Positions 32,578-41,383 of a stretch of DNA of 64,000 nucleotides are shown here, in pieces. Position 1 is the stretch's first letter; each line of letters begins with the position of its first letter. Source of the stretch: an uncultured Eubacteriales bacterium (lineage in GTDB: Bacteria > Bacillota > Clostridia > Christensenellales > Borkfalkiaceae); contig CAJLKN010000004.1 in NCBI GenBank assembly GCA_905207235.1, positions 1-64,000 on the forward strand, written 5' to 3'. The position numbers were made by a program, and so were the translations under genes. Below the pieces are notes generated by a model. That model was not told where the DNA came from. It ran no database searches and was given only the letters and a program-made list of their open reading frames with translations.

Positions 32578-33786
32578 ATGAAAGATTATATAGCCGCCGT
32601 CAAGGGTATGGAAAAGAACGGCAGCAAGTTCGGCACGGAGAGGGCGAAAGAGCTTTTAACTCTGTGCGGCAACCCCGATAAAAAACTTAAAATAATTCAC
32701 GTGGCGGGCAGCAACGGCAAAGGCTCGGAGTGCGCAATGCTCACATCTGCACTCGTCGCGGCGGGCAAAAAAACGGGCACGTTCACCTCGCCCGAAGTAT
32801 ATTCGTACTGCGAAAAATTCTGCATAGACGGCGCTCCCGCGCCCGAAAGCGAAATTAACTTTTACCTTAAAAGGGCGTTTGCCCTCGCCGAAAAGATGGC
32901 GGACAAGCCCACGGCTTTCGAAATAGAAACGTGCGCCGCCCTCGATATGTTTGCGTGCGAAGGCTGCGAATATGCCGTGCTCGAATGCGGTCTCGGCGGG
33001 CTCAACGACAGCACTAACGCCGTTTCGGGTAAAGTCCTCGCCGTAATAACTTCCATATCATTGGAACATACTGCCGTTCTGGGCAAGGACATAATGAGTA
33101 TCTGCCGCCAGAAAGCGGGAATAATAAACAACTGCCCCGCCGTCGTGCCCTGCAATCTTCCGACGGACGCGCTCGAATACCTCCTCGGTCTGGGCGCGCA
33201 GCCCGCGGGCGACACGCTTCAAATATTGCGCTCGTCTTTAAAGGGACAGTCCTTCCGCTACCGCGGAGCAAAATATTGCATTAAATTGTGCGGCGAGGAG
33301 CAGGCTTACAACGCCGCCGTCGCGATAGATTGCGCGTCAATTTTGGGAATACCTCAAAAAGCCGTCAGAAAGGGTCTTAAAAACGCCCGCATTTACGGCA
33401 GGGTAGAAGGGATTAAAAAGCGCGGCAGGCTGTACATACTCGACGGCAGCCACAACCCGGGGGCTTTCGGACCGCTGAAACAGGTTGTAAGCGGTCTGCG
33501 CGGCGAAAAGACGCTCGTATTCGGCTGTCTTTCGGATAAGGACGTCGAAAGCGCGGCGAATTGCCTCGGCGGGCTGTTCGAAGAGATTATTTTAGTCCCC
33601 GCGCCGAGCTACCGCGCGATGGATGAAGAAAAGATGTATTCCGCGTTCGGCGGAAAATACAGCAACGTGCGCGAGGAGAGCGAAATTTTTCAAGCTCTCG
33701 GCTCGGCGAAAAACCGCACCGTAGTCGTGTGCGGTTCGTTCACACTCTTGAAGGAGGCAAAAAATTGGATAGAGCAAAAGCGATAA
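32578..33786 (+). CDS. folC: Folylpolyglutamate/dihydrofolate synthase FolC
   Basis: It adds glutamate to dihydropteroate and to folates using ATP. The 402-residue Mur-ligase-type protein has the P-loop HVAGSNGKGS near residue 43, TFTSPE, the VLECGLGGLNDSTNA loop, SISLEHTAVLG and the C-terminal domain with DGSHNPGA. I chose ATG 32578 (MKDYIAAVKGMEK, where family homology begins); an ATG seven codons upstream lies inside the hairpin. First gene of the riboswitch-controlled folate operon; folE overlaps its end by 22 bases. Confidence 0.9.
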   Translation: MKDYIAAVKGMEKNGSKFGTERAKELLTLCGNPDKKLKIIHVAGSNGKGSECAMLTSALVAAGKKTGTFTSPEVYSYCEKFCIDGAPAPESEINFYLKRAFALAEKMADKPTAFEIETCAALDMFACEGCEYAVLECGLGGLNDSTNAVSGKVLAVITSISLEHTAVLGKDIMSICRQKAGIINNCPAVVPCNLPTDALEYLLGLGAQPAGDTLQILRSSLKGQSFRYRGAKYCIKLCGEEQAYNAAVAIDCASILGIPQKAVRKGLKNARIYGRVEGIKKRGRLYILDGSHNPGAFGPLKQVVSGLRGEKTLVFGCLSDKDVESAANCLGGLFEEIILVPAPSYRAMDEEKMYSAFGGKYSNVREESEIFQALGSAKNRTVVVCGSFTLLKEAKNWIEQKR

Positions 33787-34310
33787 AGGCTATAGAGGAC
33801 CTTCTCGACGCGCTGGGAGAGGATAAAACGCGCGAGGGGCTCAAAGAAACTCCCCGCCGCGTAGCGGATATGTTCGCCGAACTTTTAAGCGGCGAAGGCA
33901 GAACGGCGGAAGAGGAGCTTTCAAAAACTTTTTCCGTCAACGGCGGCGATATCGTCATAGAAAAGGATATTTCGTTCTCTTCCACGTGCGAACATCACTT
34001 AATGCCCTTCTTCGGGAGAATTGCCATAGCTTACATTCCCGATAAAAAGGTCGTCGGGCTGTCCAAGCTCGCCCGCTGCGTGGACGTATATGCAAAGCGT
34101 TTACAGCTTCAGGAACAGCTCACCCGCCAGATTGCGCAGGCGGTAATGGACTATCTCGCGCCCAAGGGCGTGTTCGTGTGGTGCGAAGCCGAACACACCT
34201 GCATGACCTGCCGCGGGGTAAAAAAAGCGGGCAGCAAGACGATTTCCTACGTTACCATGGGCGACTTCCCCGAAAACAGACTTGCAGAAGTTCTTGCGCT
34301 CGTAAAATAA
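33765..34310 (+). CDS. folE: GTP cyclohydrolase I FolE
   Basis: It converts GTP to dihydroneopterin triphosphate, the first folate step. The 181-residue protein has all key elements: ETPRRVADM, FSSTCEHHLMPF with zinc-binding Cys/His, GLSKLAR, and CEAEHTCMTCRGVKK with the second zinc Cys. I chose TTG 33765 because GGAGG sits 7 bases before it and the product then starts DRAKAIKAIEDLL; a GTG twelve codons upstream has no ribosome binding site. It overlaps folC by 22 bases. Confidence 0.93.
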   Translation: MDRAKAIKAIEDLLDALGEDKTREGLKETPRRVADMFAELLSGEGRTAEEELSKTFSVNGGDIVIEKDISFSSTCEHHLMPFFGRIAIAYIPDKKVVGLSKLARCVDVYAKRLQLQEQLTRQIAQAVMDYLAPKGVFVWCEAEHTCMTCRGVKKAGSKTISYVTMGDFPENRLAEVLALVK

Positions 34311-34329
34311 ATACAGGCAGCCGCAGCAA

Positions 34330-35109
34330 ATGAAGATAGGCAACAAAGTTTTTTCGGGTTACACTTATGTAATGGCGATAATCAACCTCACGCCCGACAG
34401 TTTCTGGCAGGACAGCAGGGTAACTTCCGACGGCGCTCTCTTCGCGGCGGAGAGGGCGATAAAGGAGGGCGCTGCCCTTTTGGACCTCGGCGTGCAGTCC
34501 ACTCGCCCGGGGTACAGCGAAGTTCCGGCTCAGGTCGAAATTTCCCGTCTCGAAAAGCCGCTTTCAGCTATTTTGTCGCACTTCGATATCCCCGTTTCTG
34601 TCGATACCTACATGCCCGAAACGGCGCGCTTCGCGCTGGAGGCGGGCGCGCATATGATTAACGATGTGCGCGGACTTAAAAGCGAGGGCATGGCGGACGA
34701 AATTTCAAAGGCGGGAGCGTCTGTCTGCATAATGCACAATGCCCCCTCGCAGGTCAGCGGCGACCTCTTTGCGGAGGTCAAAAAATTTCTTTCCGCACAG
34801 GCGGAATACGCCCTCTCGCGCGGCATTGAGCGCGACAGAATATGCCTCGACGGAGGAATAGGCTTTGCAAAGAGCAGGGAACAGAACCTTGAACTTTTAA
34901 AAGGCTATGCCTCGCTGTCGTCGCTCGGCTATCCGCTCCTTCTGGGTGCGAGCAGAAAATCTCTCTTCGGCGGACAGCCGTCCGAAAGGCTTGAAGCGAC
35001 CCTCGCTTCAACCCGACAGGCTGCACGCGACGGCGTGCTTTTCGTGCGCGTGCACGACGTAAAGGAAAACGTAACGGAGATAGAAAAAGTATATGAAAAT
35101 AAGCGTTAA
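34330..35109 (+). CDS. folP: Dihydropteroate synthase FolP
   Basis: It joins p-aminobenzoate to the pterin diphosphate and is the sulfonamide target. The 259-residue TIM-barrel protein has AIINLTPDSFWQDS (usually MGILNVTPDSF), DLGVQSTRPG, SVDTYMPE, INDVRGLKSEGM, CIMHN and GASRKSLF. It lies 19 bases after folE and overlaps folBK by 17 bases. The first loop differs slightly from consensus (N-L-T-P-D-S-F-W-Q-D), but the substrate-contacting Asn, Asp, Ser and Arg residues are present. Confidence 0.92.
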   Translation: MKIGNKVFSGYTYVMAIINLTPDSFWQDSRVTSDGALFAAERAIKEGAALLDLGVQSTRPGYSEVPAQVEISRLEKPLSAILSHFDIPVSVDTYMPETARFALEAGAHMINDVRGLKSEGMADEISKAGASVCIMHNAPSQVSGDLFAEVKKFLSAQAEYALSRGIERDRICLDGGIGFAKSREQNLELLKGYASLSSLGYPLLLGASRKSLFGGQPSERLEATLASTRQAARDGVLFVRVHDVKENVTEIEKVYENKR

Positions 35110-35887
35110 AGGGTTGGAGATATCCGCCTGCCACGGCGTTCTCGACTTTGAAAAGACAACTCCGCAGCCCTTTGTTTTCGATATAGACATGACCGTAGAA
35201 TGCGACGACGGAGCGAGGGAGGACGACATAGCAAAGACGGTCGATTACTCCGCGGTGTGCGCTCTCATCGAAAGCGTTGCAAAGCAAAAGGTTCGCAACC
35301 TCATAGAAAACCTCGCGCGCGACTGCGCGTTTGCCATTTTAAAAAATTTCGGCAGAGTAACGGATGTAAGCGTAACCGTGGGCAAGCCTCAAGCTCCCAT
35401 GGAGTGCAAATTTTCCTGCGTTTATGCGACTTTCTGCGCAAAGAGGCGCGATGTCGTCCTTTCGCTCGGTTCGAGCGTCGGCGACAGGCGGGCTGTCCTT
35501 CAAAGCGCGATACAAAAATTATCTTCGCTCGAAGGAGTGAGCATAAAAAAAGTTTCTTCGTTTATAGAAACTGCTCCGCTCGGCGGCGTGGCGAAAAATA
35601 ACTTCATAAACTGCGCTGTGGTTGCTCAATGTTTTTTGTCTGCCCGCGAACTTTTGGGCGACATTCACGAAATAGAAAGTTCCCTCGGCAGACAGCGCCT
35701 CCGCCGCTGGGACGACAGGACGGCGGACATCGATATAATCTTTTTCGGCGACGAAATAATAGCCGAAGAGGGGCTCGCCGTGCCCCATCCGCACTATGCC
35801 GAAAGGGATTTCGTCATACAGCCTTTAAAGGAAATCTGCCCCGAATGGATTTGTCCGCTGTCGCATAAAGCGGTAAAAGATATGTGA
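35093..35887 (+). CDS. folBK: Fused dihydroneopterin aldolase / HPPK (FolB-FolK)
   Basis: Residues 1 to about 117 are FolB (LEISACHGVLDFEK, VDYSAVCALIE, ENLARDCA), which cuts dihydroneopterin. Residues about 118-264 are FolK (VVLSLGSSVGDRRAVLQSAI, FINCAVV, LGRQRLRRWDDRTADIDIIFFG, VPHPHYAERDFV), which adds pyrophosphate to the pterin. The two catalyse consecutive steps, so fusion channels the intermediate. It overlaps folP by 17 bases and ends the operon. With folC, folE and folP the operon covers the pterin branch to folate, apart from the phosphate-removing step and pABA supply. Confidence 0.93.
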   Translation: MKISVKGLEISACHGVLDFEKTTPQPFVFDIDMTVECDDGAREDDIAKTVDYSAVCALIESVAKQKVRNLIENLARDCAFAILKNFGRVTDVSVTVGKPQAPMECKFSCVYATFCAKRRDVVLSLGSSVGDRRAVLQSAIQKLSSLEGVSIKKVSSFIETAPLGGVAKNNFINCAVVAQCFLSARELLGDIHEIESSLGRQRLRRWDDRTADIDIIFFGDEIIAEEGLAVPHPHYAERDFVIQPLKEICPEWICPLSHKAVKDM

Positions 35888-35895
35888 ATTTTCTC

Positions 35896-35918
35896 CCCCG
35901 TGCCGCGACGGCACGGGG
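35896..35918 (+). terminator. Folate operon hairpin
   Basis: CCCCGTGCCG / CGGCACGGGG with loop CGA, followed by TGTTATTATTTA. Confidence 0.75.
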
Positions 35919-35956
35919 TGTTATTATTTAACACCGCTGAAATTTATATGTGCAAA

Positions 35957-36009
35957 TTGCACAAAATTTTTTAAAATGTCTATACAATAGTGAAGCCTTG
36001 TGCTATAAT
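35957..36009 (+). promoter_or_regulatory. Promoter region of the ppx/gppA gene
   Basis: Two candidates overlap: TTGCAC (35957-35962), 18 bp, TATACA (35981-35986), and an extended -10 TGCTATAAT ending at 36009. A palindrome TGTGCAAATTGCACA (35949-35963) covers the first -35 box and could be a regulator site. Confidence 0.45.
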
Positions 36010-36156
36010 TTTCCATAGTGGATAAAATGTAATTTTAAAGAAAAATGACAATTTTTCAATTAATTTTATCCCCGCAATCTGTGTATTCCCGCGCCTAAAA
36101 AATAACTGTAAGATGTGTGTTCTGCGCGGCAATATGCATTCAAGGAAGTGTTTAAG

Positions 36157-37671
36157 TTGGAAAAAATCGGTATAATTGACCTTGGTTCAAACTCTGCGCG
36201 TCTCGTAATAGTAAACATGTTTGCCGAAGGGTATTTCATGGTTATGGACGAACTTAAAGAGAGCGTCCGTCTCGGTCAGGATATGGAAAGAGACGGCTTT
36301 TTAAAGCCCCAGCGCGTGGCTGAAACGATAAAAACGCTCAGAATGTTCAAAAAACTTTGCGACGCGAGCGGTGTTACGAGAATAATAGCCGTCGCAACCG
36401 AAGCGGTTCGCCGTGCAAAAAATCAGCGCTCGTTCCTCGACGAAATTCAGGCGAGCTGCGGAATTAAACTGCACGTGCTCTCCGCCGAAGAGGAGGCTAC
36501 TTACGTCTATCGCGGCGTAATCAATACGATGGATATTCCCAAGGGAATTATTCTCGAAATAGGCGGCGGCGCGACAAAGATAGTCTATTATAACCGCAGG
36601 AACATGCTCAACTATGTTACCCTTCCCTTCGGCGCGGTAACGCTCACCGACCTTTTCTCGGGCGACGGTTTAAAGCCCGAAGAGCAGGCGGCAAAGATGG
36701 AAGAATTTTTCGCCGAACAGCTCAAGGGTGTGGAGTGGCTTTCGCAGGTCGATCCCGACGTTCAGATGATAGGCGTGGGCGGCAGCTTCCGCAACCTCTT
36801 CAAAATAAGCAAAATAGTGCAGAAGTATCCTTTGGATACCGTGCACAACTTCAATATGCAGGCAGACGACTTCTATCCCCTTTACGATATGATAAAGGTT
36901 TTGGACCTCGACAAGAAAAAGAAGATAAAGGGTCTGTCTGCCGAGCGCGCGGATATTCTTCCCGCGGCGCTCGCCATAATCAAAGCCTTCATAACCCACC
37001 TCAATCTCACCGAATTCACCATTTCGGGCGCGGGACTGAGGGAAGGCATTATGTTCAATCAGGCTCTGCCTTCGACGATTGAAAAACCCATTTCCGACGT
37101 GATGAACTACTCGCTCACCACCCTCGTAAAGTATTACGATTGCGACGAGAAGCACGTCGAACACGTGGTCAATTTATCTATACAGCTCTTCAAGCAGCTG
37201 CGCGTTCTTCACAAATTCCCCAGACAGTACCTTAAAGTTTTAAAGGTTGCGGCCATGCTGCACGACTGCGGAATGCGCATAAAATATTACAATCACCAGC
37301 GCCACAGCTGCTATATGATTTTGAATTCTACGCTCTACGGTGTAAACCACAGGGAGATAGTCCTCGCGGCGTTCACCGCCTGCTGCCATAAGAAGGAGGA
37401 CATCAATCCCTACGAGTGGAACCGCTACCGCGACCTTCTGAACGATGACGATATAGAAATCGTAAAGAGGCTGGGCGTGATGCTGAGAATAGCCGAAAGT
37501 CTCGACAGATCCAATTCGGGAACGATAAAGGGAATTAACTGCGATATCCTCGGCGATTCTGTAATAATGAAGACCGAAGTGGACGGAGACGCAAGTCTGG
37601 AAATACGCGACGCTATGGCGGCGGGCGCGGAATTCAGAAAGGCTTTCCGCAAAAACCTCGAAATACTTTAA
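36157..37671 (+). CDS. ppx: Ppx/GppA phosphatase with C-terminal HD domain
   Basis: The actin-fold N-terminal part carries the phosphate loops GIIDLGSNSARLVI, ATEAVRRAKN, LEIGGGATKIV and GVGGSFRNL. The C-terminal ~190 residues are an HD-type domain (HDCGMRIKYYNHQ). The enzyme degrades polyphosphate and/or pppGpp; sequence alone does not decide. I chose TTG 36157 (504 residues, MEKIGIIDLGSNS) because AAGGAAG lies 8 bases upstream; an in-frame ATG 14 codons earlier has no ribosome binding site. Confidence 0.88.
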   Translation: MEKIGIIDLGSNSARLVIVNMFAEGYFMVMDELKESVRLGQDMERDGFLKPQRVAETIKTLRMFKKLCDASGVTRIIAVATEAVRRAKNQRSFLDEIQASCGIKLHVLSAEEEATYVYRGVINTMDIPKGIILEIGGGATKIVYYNRRNMLNYVTLPFGAVTLTDLFSGDGLKPEEQAAKMEEFFAEQLKGVEWLSQVDPDVQMIGVGGSFRNLFKISKIVQKYPLDTVHNFNMQADDFYPLYDMIKVLDLDKKKKIKGLSAERADILPAALAIIKAFITHLNLTEFTISGAGLREGIMFNQALPSTIEKPISDVMNYSLTTLVKYYDCDEKHVEHVVNLSIQLFKQLRVLHKFPRQYLKVLKVAAMLHDCGMRIKYYNHQRHSCYMILNSTLYGVNHREIVLAAFTACCHKKEDINPYEWNRYRDLLNDDDIEIVKRLGVMLRIAESLDRSNSGTIKGINCDILGDSVIMKTEVDGDASLEIRDAMAAGAEFRKAFRKNLEIL

Positions 37672-37679
37672 TAAAGTGC

Positions 37680-37701
37680 AATGCCGCCGCAGGGCGGCAT
37701 T
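37680..37701 (+). terminator. Hairpin between ppx and maf
   Basis: AATGCCGCC / GGCGGCATT with a short GCAGG centre. There is no T tail, and it ends 14 bases before the maf start. Confidence 0.5.
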
Positions 37702-37715
37702 GTTGTTTGACGCAT

Positions 37716-38267
37716 ATGAGATATATTCTTGCCAGCGCGTCGCCCAGGCGGCGCGAACTTTTAGGGCATATTCTGCCGCAGTTCGAAATAATTCCCGCCC
37801 TTTCAGAGGAGGTCGTAAACAAATCGCTTCCGCCCGAAGAGATTGCCCGCTCGCTCGCGGAGCACAAGTGCAACGAAGTGTTTGCAGAAAATCCCGACGC
37901 GGTGGTTATAGCCTGCGACACGATAGTCGTGTTCGGCGGCGAAATTCTGGGCAAGCCCTCGTCTGCGGAGGATGCGGCGGCGACGCTCAAAAGGCTTTCG
38001 GGCAAGACCCATTTCGTTATAACGGGCGTGTGCATACGCGCGGCGGACAAAAAAATTTCTTCATTCGAAAAGACCGAAGTAAAATTCAATAACCTCACCG
38101 ATGAGTTTATATCCGACTATGTCGCGGGCGGTTCTCCGCTCGACAAAGCGGGCAGCTACGGCATTCAGGACGAGGGAGTGGTGAAGGAATATTTCGGCAG
38201 TTACACAAATGTTGTGGGCATGCCCGTAAGACTGGTAAAAAACATGTTGGAGCAGATTAAGCAATGA
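37716..38267 (+). CDS. maf: Maf-like nucleotide pyrophosphatase
   Basis: Maf enzymes hydrolyse modified or canonical nucleoside triphosphates and help control septum formation. The 183-residue protein starts LASASPRRRELL, the family hallmark, and has SEEVV, ACDTIVVFGGEILGKP, TGVCI and AGSYGIQDEG. I chose ATG 37716; a TTG three codons upstream is possible. No Shine-Dalgarno sequence precedes either, and a hairpin sits just upstream. Its stop overlaps the start of the mreB-like gene (ATGA). Confidence 0.9.
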   Translation: MRYILASASPRRRELLGHILPQFEIIPALSEEVVNKSLPPEEIARSLAEHKCNEVFAENPDAVVIACDTIVVFGGEILGKPSSAEDAAATLKRLSGKTHFVITGVCIRAADKKISSFEKTEVKFNNLTDEFISDYVAGGSPLDKAGSYGIQDEGVVKEYFGSYTNVVGMPVRLVKNMLEQIKQ

Positions 38268-39268
38268 TAAGACTTGCCATAGACATAGGTTCGTTCGTAA
38301 CAAAAATTTATATGCTCGGTTGCGGCGTCGTGCTTTCCGAAGCCACCTGCGTGGCGGTGGAAAGCGAAGAAGGTCAGCTAAAAATTAAAGCCTTCGGCGA
38401 CAGGGCGAGGGCGCTTTCGGGCAAGGCGGCGCTCAATACTCACATAGTCAACCCCGTAACGGAGGGAGATATATCCCGCCCCGAACTCCTTTCGGCTTTA
38501 CTTTCGTACTTTTTAGAAAAAATAGAAGTTCCTCGCAGAAAGGCAAAAAATTGCGAGGTTATGTTTGTCATACCCTGCGGGGCGAAGGACGAACTTAAAG
38601 AAAAATATCTCGACGTGGCTGACGACTGCGGAATAGGCAGGGCGTATTTCACGCAGACGCCGTTCGCCGCGGTGCTCGGGCACAATGTAACCCTCTCCGA
38701 AACGTTGCCCATGTTCTGCCTCGACGTCGGTTATGGCATAACAAATATCGCCGTGCTTTCTCTCGACGGCATAATTTCGGGACTTTCGGTAAATCTCGGC
38801 GGCGGCAACGTCGATGTTCATTTAATGGATTATATGGCGGAAAATTTCCGCCTCAAAATAGGCGCGCTTACGGCGGAAAGAATAAAAAACACCGTGGGCA
38901 GTCTTTTGGAAGACGACAACAAAATGACGGTTGCCGACGGCAGGGACCTCAATTCGGGCAACCCTTCCTCGGTTGCGGTCAATTCTTCGCAGATAGAGGG
39001 CGTCATAAGAATTTATGTGGACAAAATTCTGGAATACGTTACGCTAGTCATGTCCAAACTGCCGGCAGAGGTCGCGTCTGCCGTCATGCACGGAGGGGTA
39101 TATCTCTCGGGCGGACTGACAAAAATGGACGGCTTTGCCGAGTACGTTCATAAAAAGCTGGGCATTCCCGTCAACGTCAGCGAAGAACCTTCGCTTTGCT
39201 CCGTAATAGGCGGAGGGGTCATACTTTCGAGCGATTATCTTTGCTCCAAAATTGCTTCCGCGCAGTAA
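38264..39268 (+). CDS. Divergent MreB-like actin homologue
   Basis: The 334-residue protein has the actin-fold layout of MreB: phosphate 1 loop AIDIGSFVTKIYMLGCGVVL, connect region, phosphate 2 LDVGYGITNIAVLSLDG, VNLGGGNVDVHLMDYMAENF, IKNTVGSLL, GRDLNSGNPSSVAVNS and the adenosine motif YLSGGLTKMDGF. Phosphate 1 lacks the usual GTANT triplet (GSFVT here), and the sequence is clearly drifted, so it is a paralogue rather than the main MreB. mreC and mreD do not follow. It is coupled to maf by a 4-base overlap, echoing the maf-mreB clusters of other Bacillota. Confidence 0.8.
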   Translation: MIRLAIDIGSFVTKIYMLGCGVVLSEATCVAVESEEGQLKIKAFGDRARALSGKAALNTHIVNPVTEGDISRPELLSALLSYFLEKIEVPRRKAKNCEVMFVIPCGAKDELKEKYLDVADDCGIGRAYFTQTPFAAVLGHNVTLSETLPMFCLDVGYGITNIAVLSLDGIISGLSVNLGGGNVDVHLMDYMAENFRLKIGALTAERIKNTVGSLLEDDNKMTVADGRDLNSGNPSSVAVNSSQIEGVIRIYVDKILEYVTLVMSKLPAEVASAVMHGGVYLSGGLTKMDGFAEYVHKKLGIPVNVSEEPSLCSVIGGGVILSSDYLCSKIASAQ

Positions 39269-39292
39269 ATTAAGATTGTAAAAAAGTTGAAA

Positions 39293-39313
39293 GCCGCGGC
39301 AATATGCCGCGGC
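39293..39313 (+). terminator. Hairpin after the mreB-like gene
   Basis: GCCGCGGCA / TGCCGCGGC with loop ATA, no T tail. Confidence 0.5.
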
Positions 39314-39372
39314 GGATTGGTTAAAAAGTTGTGCCTGCGGGCACAGCGCATTGTTCAAAGGAACGTAGATTT

Positions 39373-41289
39373 ATGGATGCGTCTGCTCTTGTAGGGCTGG
39401 GTTTTGACTTGTGCGCAATAGTAATCTGCCTAATAATAATGGGCAATTATTATTCGGTAAAGCGTAAACATACCCGCACCGAAGTGCTATTTCAGACGTT
39501 TATGGCGTCGTCGCTGTTTGCGGCGGTCATGAACGTTTTGTCTCTCGTTTTCAATAAATTTTATCCGCAGGTTTCCCCCTTGTGGCTGAGTTACATGACG
39601 CGCATGCTCATGGTAATTTCGGTGCACGCCGTGGGAATTATATTCATGATTTACGCCGTAGCCGAAAGCTACGAAAACAGAAATTTACCCAAGTCCGTCT
39701 TCTGGCTGACGATAATTCTGATAGTCGCCGATGCTGTTTCCATAGCCATTTACGGCTATACATACATCATGCCTCCCGATATGTCCGCCGCGGTATATCC
39801 GGCGATAATAAACGTAATGTTTGTCTGCCATTATTTCGCCCTGACTGCCACTGCGGTATATATGCTCATCAACCGCCGCTTTCTGCGCGTCAGAAAGCAG
39901 GTAAACATACTGTTTTTCATAGTATTCAACCTCGCCGCAACCATTGTACAGTTCTATACCAACATTCAGCTTTCCGACTTTGCGTTCGCGGTCTCTGTAA
40001 TGCTTATATATGCCACTCTGCGCCGCCCCGAGGACGAAATAGAGCCCGTTACGGGAATGTTCAACGGCAAGGCGCTCAAGGACTTTCTTGACATTCAGAT
40101 ACATTCGGGAAGGAATGTAAGTCTCTTTATCTGCGAAATAAAAAATATGCCCGTCATCAATTCCGTGCTGGGACATTCGGGCGGCGACGCGGTTTTAAAG
40201 GAACTGTCCGAAAGGCTGGTAAAAATCACGGGAAAGGTAAATTATCTTTACTGTATGGACGGCTCTAAGTTCGCCGTGCTTTTCAACAGCTACGAGCAGT
40301 TCAAACAGTTCAGACAAGGTTACCTCAGCGCGATAGGAAAGAGATTTTTTGTTTCGGGCACGGTCGTTCCCGTGGATATGTTTGCCTGCCTCATACGCTT
40401 CCCCGAGGTCGGGCACAAAATTTCCGATGTTGACAGCATCATGAAATACTACCGCGACAACAGCGCTGGCGGAGGGGTCATAGAAGCCGCAAAGGAAGCG
40501 GTTATGAGCATAGCGCGCAGCGAAAAAGTCGGTTACGCCGTCCAGAAGGCGCTCAATAACAATTCATTCGAAGTTTATTATCAGCCCATATACGATTTAA
40601 AAACCCACAAATTCAGCGGTTGCGAAGCACTTGTAAGGCTCAACGATGAAAAGCTCGGCTTCATATCGCCCAACGAATTTATTCCGCTTGCGGAAAAGGA
40701 AGGCACGATAATTGATATAGGCAGGCAGGTTGTAACTGCCGTATGCCGCTTTATCGGCGAAAACAAGCCGCAGCGTTACGGCTTGAAATACATAGACATA
40801 AACCTTTCGATAATACAGTGCCTCTATCCCGACATGATAGAAGAGCTTGAATTCATTCTCGGCGAGTACGGCGTTCCGAGCAATATGATAACCTTTGAAA
40901 TAACCGAAACGGCTTCGTCTAAAGAATATAAAAGGCTTAAAACAAACCTTAAAGCGTTGCATTCGAGCGGATATATGCTTTCGCTGGACGATTTCGGCAC
41001 GGGCTTTTCCTCTATGGAATTTTTAATCAACTTCCCGTTCGACGTCGTAAAGCTCGATAAATCGCTAGTTACCGCTTATATGGACAAGCCCAAGTACGAA
41101 ACGATATTGCAGCACTACATACCTATGTTGCACGGGCTGGGCACAAAGATAGTGGCGGAGGGCGTGGAAACGATGGAAATGGTAAGAACGCTCGACAAGC
41201 TGGGTTGCGATTACCTTCAGGGCTATTATTTCTCCCGCCCCGTATCGCAGAAAGATTTCATTGAATTTATAAGAGTGAAAAACGCCTGA
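39373..41289 (+). CDS. Membrane-bound c-di-GMP phosphodiesterase (degenerate GGDEF + EAL)
   Basis: About seven membrane segments (residues 1-220, like other seven-helix sensor inputs) are followed by a GGDEF-fold domain and an EAL domain (about residues 385-635). The GGDEF site is replaced by MDGSKF, so cyclase activity is unlikely. The EAL domain is intact: CEALVRL, the NEFIPLAEKEG loop, EITETAS, DDFGTGFSSMEFL, KLDKSLV and AEGVET. It should hydrolyse c-di-GMP. I chose ATG 39373 (638 residues) with AAAGGAA 9 bases before it rather than a GTG fourteen codons upstream. Confidence 0.88.
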   Translation: MDASALVGLGFDLCAIVICLIIMGNYYSVKRKHTRTEVLFQTFMASSLFAAVMNVLSLVFNKFYPQVSPLWLSYMTRMLMVISVHAVGIIFMIYAVAESYENRNLPKSVFWLTIILIVADAVSIAIYGYTYIMPPDMSAAVYPAIINVMFVCHYFALTATAVYMLINRRFLRVRKQVNILFFIVFNLAATIVQFYTNIQLSDFAFAVSVMLIYATLRRPEDEIEPVTGMFNGKALKDFLDIQIHSGRNVSLFICEIKNMPVINSVLGHSGGDAVLKELSERLVKITGKVNYLYCMDGSKFAVLFNSYEQFKQFRQGYLSAIGKRFFVSGTVVPVDMFACLIRFPEVGHKISDVDSIMKYYRDNSAGGGVIEAAKEAVMSIARSEKVGYAVQKALNNNSFEVYYQPIYDLKTHKFSGCEALVRLNDEKLGFISPNEFIPLAEKEGTIIDIGRQVVTAVCRFIGENKPQRYGLKYIDINLSIIQCLYPDMIEELEFILGEYGVPSNMITFEITETASSKEYKRLKTNLKALHSSGYMLSLDDFGTGFSSMEFLINFPFDVVKLDKSLVTAYMDKPKYETILQHYIPMLHGLGTKIVAEGVETMEMVRTLDKLGCDYLQGYYFSRPVSQKDFIEFIRVKNA

Positions 41290-41383
41290 ACGGGCGCACG
41301 GATAAAAGAAAATATGCGTCCGCGCGCGTCGGCATAGTCTGAGCGCGGGGAAGTTTTAAGGGAAAATATGGTTTGAGGGAAAT

